A stretch of 7,904 nt of DNA from Candidatus Bathyarchaeota archaeon. Lineage in GTDB: Archaea; Thermoproteota; Bathyarchaeia; RBG-16-48-13; GCA-020355125. Position numbers and translations under genes: made by a program. A model generated the notes under the pieces. That model saw only the letters and a program-made list of their open reading frames with translations, was not told the origin of the DNA and made no database searches. How positions within the stretch are numbered: position 1 is the stretch's first letter; each line of letters opens with the position of its first letter. This document shows positions 1 to 4,879 of this stretch, in pieces. The stretch covers positions 1 through 7,904 of the forward strand of contig JAUWWH010000027.1 in NCBI GenBank assembly GCA_030617005.1, read 5' to 3'.

Positions 1-179
1 CACTTCTGTTTCAATGCTATTATCATTCTCCTTGCATCCGATGCAGATTTGGCTTGTGCAAGAACCTTTACTTTATTCAGATCAAGTCTAATGTTACAAT
101 ATGGGCAATGTTTTGTTTTTTGTCCATTCATTGATAAGAGGAGATGTCCACAAGAATAACATTGGATGATTGAGTACAA
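1..179 (-). CDS. Zinc-ribbon protein, DUF1922-like (partial, C-terminus outside window)
   Basis: The minus strand reads 59 codons from a TTG at 177-179 to the window edge. The peptide opens MYSIIQCYSCGHLLLSMNGQ and has two Cys pairs, C7-x2-C10 and C25-x2-C28 (CPYC), which form a four-cysteine zinc ribbon. A basic, helical stretch follows (about residues 35-59, with AQAKSASDARRMI). This layout (N-terminal CxxC knuckle, short G/S-rich turn, second CPxC, then an Ala/Lys-rich helix) matches the small archaeal DUF1922 proteins, whose function is unknown. No ATG lies between the upstream in-frame stop (204-206) and the first Cys, so TTG is the only reasonable start; a weak GGA (186-188) precedes it. 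Family assignment is from pattern memory. A nucleic-acid or protein-binding role would be a guess. Confidence 0.72.
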   Translation of the reverse strand, partial: MYSIIQCYSCGHLLLSMNGQKTKHCPYCNIRLDLNKVKVLAQAKSASDARRMIIALKQK

Positions 180-372
180 ACTATTTCCAATAATAAGATT
201 CCTTCAGAGATTATTAACACTTACTAAAAAGATGAGTACTCATAAAAAAATGTATGGAACTATAGATCTAAAATAAATTGTGAAACCCGTTAATGAACTA
301 TTAAAGCTAACCATCTTGAGATAGACTTTTAAGAAAAAATTTTTCATTTCCTAGAAAGATTTCAGGTCTATC

Positions 373-414
373 AAAAATATTTACTGAGCACGTTTAAGAA
401 GAGTAAATATTTTT
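373..414. repeat. Perfect 13-bp inverted repeat (stem-loop)
   Basis: AAAAATATTTACT (373-385) is the exact reverse complement of AGTAAATATTTTT (402-414), with a 16-base loop. The right arm runs into a T-rich stretch (411-419), so a plus-strand RNA would form a hairpin followed by U-rich sequence, like an intrinsic terminator. No plus-strand gene is visible upstream to be terminated, however. It could equally be a protein-binding site or the ends of a tiny inserted element. The pairing is directly visible; the function is open. Confidence 0.6.
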
Positions 415-461
415 ATTTTCAAGAATAATACCTTATGTATACTCCCTATGTGATCCTTCCT

Positions 462-480
462 CTTAAGATTATGTCTTAAG
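462..480. repeat. 7-bp inverted repeat CTTAAGA/TCTTAAG
   Basis: CTTAAGA (462-468) and TCTTAAG (474-480) are perfect reverse complements around a 5-base spacer, giving a 19-bp dyad. It sits about 60 bp upstream of the likely TATA box of the 586 gene. Its size suits a dimeric regulator operator, but a chance A/T-rich hairpin is also possible. Confidence 0.35.
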
Positions 481-536
481 TATATCCATCGGTTGAGTTC
501 GGTAGCTTACGATCAAGAAAATAAGAGATCTTGAGG

Positions 537-581
537 TTTATGTAATATTGAGGGAGACCATTAACTTATTATTAGGGGTGA
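537..581 (+). promoter_or_regulatory. TATA-like box and Shine-Dalgarno of the 586 gene
   Basis: TTTATGTAAT (537-546) is a plausible TATA element that would place transcription start near 567. Just before the ATG at 586 is AGGGGTGA (574-581), a very good match to the archaeal anti-Shine-Dalgarno, four bases from the start. This strong site fixes the start codon at 586. Confidence 0.6.
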
Positions 582-585
582 CGAT

Positions 586-921
586 ATGAAACAAAAATCT
601 TTAATTAATTTAAGCATTGAATATTTTCAACAAAGAGGATATGATATAGAGCATAACATAGCTCTTGAAGGATTCTCAGGTCTCCTCTACATCTTTGATC
701 TTCTGATTAAAAAGGGACAAAAAACACATCCCGTGTTGATAAAAGATTGGAAAAGAACCGTCGGAGTCAATATGATTATAAATGCTGATAAAGCTTCTGA
801 GAATACTCAACTGTCACGTCCCATCATTATCTCTAATAAGTTTAGCGATCATGCAAAAGCTTACTCAAATAAGAGAAGGATTACTCTTTTAACTAAAAAA
901 GACCTCCAAATTAAGCAATGA
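586..921 (+). CDS. Small restriction-endonuclease-like (Mrr/PD-(D/E)xK-fold) protein
   Basis: This 111-residue protein looks like a minimal single-domain member of the restriction-endonuclease-like fold. It opens with a helix carrying E11 (IEYFQQRGY), then E28, then a strand ending in D38 (IFDLLIKKGQ), and then a core strand with PVLIKDWKRTVGVN (49-62). That block matches the hallmark of archaeal Mrr-like proteins, in which the strand normally carries E-x-K before DWKR. Here K53 is present but the usual Glu position is Leu51, so catalysis may be lost or another acid (D54) may take over. The rest (SRPIIISNKFSDHAKAYSNK, 77-96) fits the later strand and helix that pack the fold. Start is supported by an excellent Shine-Dalgarno. 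It stands alone, converging on uS8. A nuclease role is inferred; a DNA-binding, inactive version is equally possible. Confidence 0.72.
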   Translation: MKQKSLINLSIEYFQQRGYDIEHNIALEGFSGLLYIFDLLIKKGQKTHPVLIKDWKRTVGVNMIINADKASENTQLSRPIIISNKFSDHAKAYSNKRRITLLTKKDLQIKQ

Positions 922-1020
922 GAGGCACGATCTATTTATCCTCTACTCCGTTAAAAGTAATGCTAAAAACCTTCTTTATTAAATTAAATATCATGACTAA
1001 CAATAAATGCGCTAATAACA

Positions 1021-1041
1021 ATTTCTTAACAATCAAGAAAT
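1021..1041. terminator. Hairpin between convergent genes, possible terminator
   Basis: ATTTCTT (1021-1027) and AAGAAAT (1035-1041) are perfect reverse complements with a 7-base loop, located between the convergent 586 and uS8 genes. Pyrimidine-rich sequence follows on the plus strand (TTTCTTTATT, 1047-1056). A shared terminator is a reasonable reading, but the stem is A/T-rich and weak. Confidence 0.35.
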
Positions 1042-1090
1042 CGTACTTTCTTTATTGAAAATGGAGAGAACTTTGATAGGTTATGGTATC

Positions 1091-1483
1091 CTAATATATA
1101 TATGCCATAAGTCGTCCACCAATGTTCTTCTCAACCGCTTCAGTATGATCTATTACTCCGTCTGAAGTTGTCAAGATTAAAAAACCAAAATTCCTTCCAG
1201 GAAGGAATTTACTCGCCCAAGTTTCTATCTCATTAACTTTCACAGAAAATCTTGGCTTAATGACACCACACTTATTAACTCTCCCAAGGAGTTGAACCCG
1301 AAACTTACCTGTTCTCCCATCATCTATATACTCAAAAGCACCCACATAACCTTTCTCTTGCATAAGTCTAAGAACCTGCCCTATAAGTTTCGAGGCTGGT
1401 TTAATAATACATTCATGTTTACGCTTCTCTTCATTATTATAAATGTTTGAGAGAGCATCCGATAGAGGATCTATACACGTCAT
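1091..1483 (-). CDS. rps8: 30S ribosomal protein S8 (uS8), archaeal type
   Basis: uS8 binds helix 21 of 16S rRNA in the central domain and is needed early in small-subunit assembly. The 130-residue length is the normal archaeal size. Recognisable blocks are the N-terminal [10 protein letters not shown] (5-14), [20 protein letters not shown] (25-44), [13 protein letters not shown] (51-63), the archaeal signature [12 protein letters not shown] (70-81), [18 protein letters not shown] (93-110) and the conserved end [10 protein letters not shown] (121-130). It appears intact and conventional, so probably functional. Start is ATG, preceded by a purine-rich GAGATGGAAAG. What is unusual is the setting: in most archaea this gene lies in the spc ribosomal operon between S14 and L6, whereas here no other ribosomal gene is within the window and it seems to have its own promoter. 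Confidence 0.96.
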   Translation of the reverse strand: MTCIDPLSDALSNIYNNEEKRKHECIIKPASKLIGQVLRLMQEKGYVGAFEYIDDGRTGKFRVQLLGRVNKCGVIKPRFSVKVNEIETWASKFLPGRNFGFLILTTSDGVIDHTEAVEKNIGGRLMAYIY

Positions 1484-1527
1484 CTTTCCATCTCATATAT
1501 TGACCATCAGAACTACTAAAGGGAAGG

Positions 1528-1565
1528 ATATAAACACTGCGTAACAAAATACACATATTTATAAA
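1528..1565 (-). promoter_or_regulatory. Candidate TATA boxes for uS8
   Basis: Two TATA-like elements face the uS8 gene on the minus strand: TTTATAAA (1558-1565) and GTTTATATC (1528-1536). The first would start transcription near 1535 with a leader of about 50 bases, the second near 1507 with a leader of about 24. The sequence alone does not decide between them. Confidence 0.45.
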
Positions 1566-1822
1566 CAATCCCAATAGACCACTTAATCTTTCTAAAGTAA
1601 CATAAACATTACTTTTTTAATAAAATGAAAAAAAGAAGTCTATTAAAGGAACCCTAGCACAATATTTAATTTAAATCTTCAAGTATATGATTAGAGTAAA
1701 TCCCCCATAGTAAGACGTTGGAGAATATTTTATTTTTCTCTTCATAAGGTATTTATGTAATTCATCGAAGGGATCTTAAAACAAAATGTTTGAAAAAAAT
1801 GTTTAAACTCTAAAAAGGAACC

Positions 1823-1832
1823 TTAATAATAA
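1823..1832 (+). promoter_or_regulatory. Likely TATA box of tRNA-Cys
   Basis: TTAATAATAA lies about 30 bases upstream of the mature tRNA 5' end, which would give a primary transcript with a leader of a few bases to be removed by RNase P. The purine-rich AAGGAACC just before it could act as a BRE. Confidence 0.4.
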
Positions 1833-1859
1833 ACTACATATTCATATCTTGAATTAACT

Positions 1860-1935
1860 GCCGGGGTGGCTGAGCGGTTTAGGCGGTCGGCTGCAAACCG
1901 ACTATATACCGGTTCAAATCCGGTCCCCGGCTCCA
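1860..1935 (+). tRNA. tRNA-Cys(GCA), CCA encoded
   Basis: A complete cloverleaf can be drawn. The acceptor stem is GCCGGGG (1860-1866) with CCCCGGC (1925-1931). A short D arm follows. The anticodon stem GTCGG/CCGAC encloses the loop CTGCAAA, so the anticodon is GCA (Cys). The variable region is TATAT, and the T arm is ACCGG-TTCAAAT-CCGGT. The discriminator base is T (1932), as expected for tRNA-Cys, and CCA (1933-1935) is encoded. There is no intron. Transcription probably ends in the TTTT at 1936-1939. I saw no second copy of the tRNA 3' end in the window that would mark an integration site. Confidence 0.96.
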
Positions 1936-1936
1936 T

Positions 1937-1959
1937 TTTACCGGTAAACTTTAAATACT
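1937..1959. promoter_or_regulatory. 12-bp palindrome TTTACCGGTAAA followed by TATA-like sequence
   Basis: A perfect palindrome (1937-1948) begins two bases after the tRNA CCA end and is followed at once by CTTTAAATAC (1949-1958), a good archaeal TATA-like element. Together they look like an operator or BRE plus TATA pointing rightward, but the closest plus-strand gene (2129) has its own promoter closer to its start. The palindrome may instead help end tRNA transcription. Confidence 0.3.
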
Positions 1960-1995
1960 TCTGTTTAATTTTTTTCTAATTCTTCTCTTCATCAC
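1951..1995 (-). CDS. Very short basic ORF with a strong ribosome binding site (doubtful)
   Basis: On the minus strand GGAGG (2003-2007) lies seven bases before a GTG, followed by an ATG (1992), and the frame stays open for only about 14 codons (M-K-R-R-I-R-K-K-L-N-R-S-I) before TAA. The strong Shine-Dalgarno with correct spacing is the only support. It could be a micropeptide, the surviving 5' end of a lost gene, or chance. No family recognised. Confidence 0.15.
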   Translation of the reverse strand: MMKRRIRKKLNRSI

Positions 1996-2090
1996 ATTTA
2001 TTCCTCCAAAGGCAGACGTACTACTTAGTTCTCAATCTATACTTACTTCATTTAACATTTATGAAACTGATTTACTTACAACTACAATTC

Positions 2091-2127
2091 GAAATGTTTA
2101 TAAAACACTGTAGTTTACCGAGAGGGT
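2091..2127 (+). promoter_or_regulatory. TATA box and Shine-Dalgarno of the RHH gene
   Basis: GAAATG followed by TTTATAAA (2097-2104) fits an archaeal BRE-TATA pair and predicts a start of transcription near 2126. GAGAGGG (2120-2126) is close to the ATG at 2129. The two signals compete: if transcription starts near 2126 the message is essentially leaderless. Autoregulation by the RHH protein at this promoter would be typical of the family but is inference. Confidence 0.5.
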
Positions 2128-2128
2128 T

Positions 2129-2278
2129 ATGTCCAGAAAAGAATACAGAAGCCTGACGATTCCAGAAGGATTATACAAGGAACTTGAGAAATATATTGAA
2201 CGATCCAATGGTGGCTATGTATCTATCTCAGAAGTTGTAAGGGAAGCGTTGAGGGAATACCTAAAAAATCATTTTTAA
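2129..2278 (+). CDS. Ribbon-helix-helix (CopG/MetJ-type) DNA-binding protein
   Basis: This is a 49-residue protein that is almost entirely one RHH domain. Residues 5-11 (EYRSLTI) form the DNA-contacting beta strand. Residues 12-26 (PEGLYKELEKYIERS) form helix 1, a GGY turn follows, and residues 32-46 (SISEVVREALREYLK) form helix 2. Such proteins dimerise by pairing the strands into a ribbon that enters the major groove. Typical roles are autoregulated repressors and antitoxins. No toxin-like gene overlaps or follows it (the next gene is on the opposite strand), so a stand-alone transcription factor is more likely than a toxin-antitoxin pair. The strand with R7-S8-L9-T10 and the helix-2 pattern SxxEVVREALREYL are close to the common archaeal RHH consensus. 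The target is unknown. Confidence 0.88.
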   Translation: MSRKEYRSLTIPEGLYKELEKYIERSNGGYVSISEVVREALREYLKNHF

Positions 2279-2365
2279 CCCAATCTCAGTCACTACTAAT
2301 GAACGATTATGATTAAAAAAGGGTGAAGGGGAAAGATAGGTATCTTTAATATGGCTTAGACTTTT

Positions 2366-2399
2366 GTTGGTCCTTTCCTCTTCTTCTCTTAGTTTTTTT
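2366..2399 (+). terminator. Pyrimidine-rich tract, possible terminator after the RHH gene
   Basis: A long T/C-rich stretch ending in TTTTTTT (2393-2399) lies about 90-120 bases past the RHH stop. Archaeal transcription commonly ends at U-rich tracts without hairpins, so this suits the plus-strand RHH transcript. On the minus strand it is purine-rich and would not end the flavin reductase message. Confidence 0.3.
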
Positions 2400-2461
2400 A
2401 CGAACTTCTCTTCTTCCTCACGCTAGTCCTTTCGATTTTTATCATGACTTTAGATAGGTTC

Positions 2462-2974
2462 TTATTTTTCTATTATGGTTGAGAGAATCCTCCCAAAGTA
2501 GAGCGTGTGATAGTTCTCAGAAAGATAGTATCTCCTTTTGACCTCACTTGATAACAAATCTGGAATAACCTTCGATTTCCCAATAACTTTACACTCGTAA
2601 TGTGCTATACACTCTGATATTATTGGAGACTTTACTCTCTTCCCCTTCTCTGCTGTCAAACCTACTTCCTTGAATTTATCATAGTCTCTGCCCGAGACTG
2701 TTCCACAATAATTAACAATCTCCTCCATGCCATCGCCAGGAACGTTCACAGTAAATTCGTTTATCTCTTCAATAAGTCTATGAGTATACCTAGTTGGTCT
2801 AACAGCAACCATGAAGATTGGGTCCCTCCAGACTCTTCCTATAAGCCCCCAACCAATCGCCATAGCATTATACTTTCCATCAAGACCCACCGATGCCAAT
2901 AGGAGTCCTTCCCTCCATAACTTGCTATATGTCACTTCAAAAACATCTTTTATGTCACATTCAACTTTCAACAA
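2462..2974 (-). CDS. Flavin reductase family protein (FMN-binding split barrel)
   Basis: This 170-residue protein is of the flavin reductase-like/DIM6-NTAB family, which binds FMN in a dimeric split beta barrel and either supplies reduced flavin or carries electrons. The family features run in order. YNAMAIGWGLIGRVWRDP (35-52) corresponds to the usual N-x-M-T-x-[GS]W flavin-phosphate segment. PIFMVAVRPTRYTHRLIEE (52-70) has the R-x-T-Y/H-T pattern. EFTVNVP (73-79), CGTVSGRDYDKF (90-101) before the KF-x-E-x-GLT motif, AHYECKV (124-130) and HTLYFGRIL (156-164) complete it. The start is one of two tandem TTG codons (2972-2974 or 2969-2971); AGGTGG (2978-2983) lies three or six bases before them, and the second has the better spacing. 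It is divergent from the HD-domain gene. The physiological partner is unknown. Confidence 0.9.
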   Translation of the reverse strand: MLKVECDIKDVFEVTYSKLWREGLLLASVGLDGKYNAMAIGWGLIGRVWRDPIFMVAVRPTRYTHRLIEEINEFTVNVPGDGMEEIVNYCGTVSGRDYDKFKEVGLTAEKGKRVKSPIISECIAHYECKVIGKSKVIPDLLSSEVKRRYYLSENYHTLYFGRILSTIIEK

Positions 2975-3130
2975 ATTCCACCTAACAAGTTAGCTACATT
3001 TATGGATTAAGTAGTAAAGACATTATGACACTCTTAATATTTATTATCTCATGCGCGCTATACTGGAAAGAGAGATTAACAACTCTTGTTTGAGGTGATA
3101 AGTTAACTTTAATTGGGATAGATATTTGTA

Positions 3131-3139
3131 TTTATAATA
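3131..3139 (+). promoter_or_regulatory. TATA box of the HD-domain gene
   Basis: TTTATAATA lies 25-35 bases upstream of the TTG/ATG at 3164/3167. Transcription would begin almost at the start codon, so the mRNA is probably leaderless, in keeping with the lack of a good Shine-Dalgarno before 3167. Confidence 0.5.
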
Positions 3140-3166
3140 AAACTTGAATGCGGAAAGTCGATTTTG

Positions 3167-4186
3167 ATGTGCTCCAAATTGTACTTTGAAGAAATCGATG
3201 ATGCAGTGATTTTAAAGAAATTGAATAAACTCGTCAAGGAGACCTTTCTGTTATGGGATGAAGTTTGGGTAGGTTTCTCATGGAGATATTATTTTTTTAA
3301 CCATACGCAAAGGGTGCGAGCTTTAAGTTTGAAGATTGGAAGAAATGAGAATGTTGACCTAAAAAAGCTCGAATACGCTGCCATACTCCATGATGTAACT
3401 AAACGTTACGATGGAAGAATCCTCACAGATAGTGAAGGAAGGCGCATTTTAGATAAAAAAGGTTTTTGGCACAACGAGTTACTGATGCCAAAAAGAGAGA
3501 ACCTTGTCACTACACTATACCGAGAATATAACCCCCTTCATAAACTTCACAATGTTACTGCAGCCTTTTTAGCTGAAAAAATTCTGAGATCCTACGGTTT
3601 TCCAATCGATTTTTACTCGTCCGTAAGCTCAATAATAAAAGGCCATCTAAGACCAGATGCTTACAGTGAGGAATCTTCATCTAATATCCTTGAAAGGAGG
3701 ATTTTGTATGAGGCAGACACAATAGATGCAAACCTTGGATTAACTGCCTTTTTCAGGCACGTTAATATATGCACTCACAGATCGTTACTAGAAGACGGCA
3801 GAGTCGACCTACAAGAATATGTAAACCGAATAGAACCCTGGATTAAAACAAAGGCATTCTTTATAGATCGGATGATGACGGAGACAGGAATTCGAATCGC
3901 GAGGGAAAGAAACGAGAGGATGAAGGAGGTATACTCAAACATGGAAAATGAATTTCAGAACAATTTTATTGATAGTCTAAATTATGGAATACTTGGCATC
4001 ATAGGATACTTCATTGATCACAATCAAGATCCCTGTCTCCAAGATGAAATGAACTATCTTTCATCCACATGGATTCCTGAACGTGAAAAAATGTTGAAGA
4101 CTGAAACTGACCCAAACACAAAGATAATCTTTCAAAGAGCAGTAAATTTTTACAATTTATTATCTCAAGAATTAGAAGGCTACTAA
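3167..4186 (+). CDS. HD-domain metal-dependent phosphohydrolase, uncharacterised
   Basis: This 339-residue protein has an HD-superfamily domain in its first two thirds. Counting from the ATG at 3167, the visible metal ligands are H46 (NHTQRV), the H75-D76 doublet (ILHDVTKR), H128 (KLHNVTAA), H160 (IKGHLRP) and D184 (YEADTIDAN). This H...HD...H...H...D order is that of the HD proteins that bind two metals, many of which are phosphodiesterases or nucleotide phosphohydrolases. After about residue 205 the protein is helical and charged, with no second domain that I recognise. A TTG at 3164 directly precedes the ATG and would add one residue. The gene has its own promoter and no co-directional neighbour, so context gives no substrate. 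A hydrolase role is well supported; a specific reaction is not. Confidence 0.85.
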   Translation: MCSKLYFEEIDDAVILKKLNKLVKETFLLWDEVWVGFSWRYYFFNHTQRVRALSLKIGRNENVDLKKLEYAAILHDVTKRYDGRILTDSEGRRILDKKGFWHNELLMPKRENLVTTLYREYNPLHKLHNVTAAFLAEKILRSYGFPIDFYSSVSSIIKGHLRPDAYSEESSSNILERRILYEADTIDANLGLTAFFRHVNICTHRSLLEDGRVDLQEYVNRIEPWIKTKAFFIDRMMTETGIRIARERNERMKEVYSNMENEFQNNFIDSLNYGILGIIGYFIDHNQDPCLQDEMNYLSSTWIPEREKMLKTETDPNTKIIFQRAVNFYNLLSQELEGY

Positions 4187-4434
4187 TCATTTGAAAAATT
4201 AAAATTACCCCTTAATCGATTTGAAGTTAATTGATAATTAAAAATCATTAATCTTCTAATTTAATAAATTGAGTTGATTATTTTGAAAGTTACAGAAAAA
4301 GTTAGTGCGCGCTATCGGTTTTGTTGATGAGTTCTATCTATGGTTCCTGGATACACATTTTTTTAATAGTATGAAAGTAAACAAGATGAGAAAAGGAAAA
4401 AAGAAGCATATTTGTTGCAAAAACGAATAAATAA
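4187..4434. other. A/T-rich intergenic stretch after the HD gene
   Basis: No supportable gene lies here. It includes the palindrome AATCGATT (4213-4220) and the G/C-rich 10-mer TGCGCGCTAT (4305-4314), which also occurs at 3052-3061 on the other side of the HD gene. A minus-strand frame of 63 codons (4338-4529) is hydrophobic but has no start signal and overlaps the decayed zinc-ribbon gene, so I do not call it. Confidence 0.4.
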
Positions 4435-4626
4435 TGTAAACTAAACTTATCTTTATACTTAAAAAGCAAAGAAATAACGCCTAATGACATTACATCAAAA
4501 AGTAATATGAAAGTTTGGTGGAGATGCAATCAAGGATATGAACGGGACGTGAGAGTAGCAGATAGGTTAAGTAAGGGCGGAACTGGTTGTCCAAAATGAT
4601 ATAACGAATGTAGGAATTTTAAGTGA
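4435..4626 (+). pseudogene. Decayed zinc-ribbon repeat protein (treble-clef type), TGA in place of last Cys
   Basis: The plus-strand frame from 4435 reads KEITPNDITSKSNMKVWWRC and then NQGYERDVRVADRLSKGG-TGCPK, a stop (TGA, 4597-4599) and YNECR. This follows the repeat pattern of the probable zinc-ribbon family (PF14311-like): L-x-P-x-D-V-x-x-x-S-x-K-K-V-W-W-x-C, then GHEW, then R-x-x-G-x-GCPxC. Here the GHEW box is degraded to GYER, the final CPxC cysteine codon is now TGA, and the frame is cut by a stop (4432-4434) upstream. An ATG at 4507 could make a 30-codon peptide, but it has no Shine-Dalgarno and would lack the fourth ligand. Family members often carry several tandem copies and occur near mobile or restriction genes. 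I judge this a single surviving repeat of a dead gene. Confidence 0.68.
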
Positions 4627-4704
4627 GTAAAATCCTTTTAGTTTTATGAAATTGTTTTTTTCCCAGTATAAGCCTACTCTCAGAACAGGAAAAAGGGTAT
4701 TTGG

Positions 4705-4829
4705 ATGGTTATTGAATCAAATGCTTCGTTAAGACTCTCAGAGATGATAGTGTTGCGATTGAAATAGTAGCTAAGACAACCAATCCAGTCGATGTCACCT
4801 TATCAGTGGAGATACCAAGAATAACCTAA
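4705..4829 (+). pseudogene. Possible frameshifted gene remnant
   Basis: Two adjoining frames look coding. From ATG 4705 the frame reads MVIESNASLRLSEMIVLRLK and stops. In another frame from 4743 the sequence reads DDSVAIEIVAKTTNPVDVTL, continuing SVEIPRIT to a TAA at 4827-4829. Joined by one indel near 4745-4755 they would form one protein tail with beta-rich, Ig-like character (TNPVDVTLSVEIP). No family recognised. The alternating V/I pattern is suggestive, but the piece is too short to be sure it was ever a gene. Confidence 0.28.
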
Positions 4830-4879
4830 AAGATAACTCTTCACATCAATTTAGAACATTGATAGGTACAGACTAATCT

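Larger units (their letters stand above)
180..585. other. A/T-rich intergenic region with two inverted repeats
   Basis: These roughly 400 bases separate the divergent zinc-ribbon (-) and nuclease-fold (+) genes. No frame gives a convincing protein. The region holds a perfect 13-bp inverted repeat (373-385 / 402-414), a 7-bp inverted repeat (462-468 / 474-480) and, at its right end, the promoter and ribosome binding site of the 586 gene. The zinc-ribbon promoter should lie at about 200-230 on the minus strand, but I cannot single out a TATA box there. Confidence 0.6.
1484..1859. other. Intergenic region between uS8 and tRNA-Cys
   Basis: These roughly 375 A/T-rich bases hold the uS8 promoter(s) on the left and the tRNA-Cys promoter on the right. 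The middle has no supportable gene; the longest ATG-led plus-strand reading I checked is about ten codons (ATG at 1625) and lacks a ribosome binding site. Two short direct repeats are present: AAAATGTTT at 1783-1791 and 1796-1804, and AAAGGAACC at 1645-1653 and 1814-1822. Confidence 0.5.

Noticed and set aside
1860..1935. tRNA-Cys as an integration (att) site
   Set aside because: No duplicate of the tRNA 3' end and no integrase gene is visible in the window.
2129..2278. Toxin-antitoxin pair based on the RHH protein
   Set aside because: There is no overlapping or adjacent co-directional small gene that could be a toxin; the next gene is a flavin reductase on the opposite strand.
2280..2445. 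Minus-strand purine-rich frame reading EEEEKFVKKLREEEER
   Set aside because: No start codon with a binding site in frame, a TAG just upstream, and the acidic/basic repeats are simply what a pyrimidine tract on the other strand would encode.
3091..3098. Perfect Shine-Dalgarno-like GAGGTGAT
   Set aside because: No start codon follows at usable spacing in any open frame; stops appear within a few codons. At best the scar of a lost gene.
4338..4529. Minus-strand 63-codon hydrophobic frame that could be a membrane protein
   Set aside because: No Shine-Dalgarno or promoter, low-complexity A/T-derived residues, and it overlaps the zinc-ribbon remnant on the other strand, which has real family similarity.
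4597..4599. UGA as a selenocysteine codon in the zinc ribbon
   Set aside because: It replaces a Cys, but the frame is already broken upstream, the GHEW box is degraded, and no SECIS-like hairpin is visible nearby.
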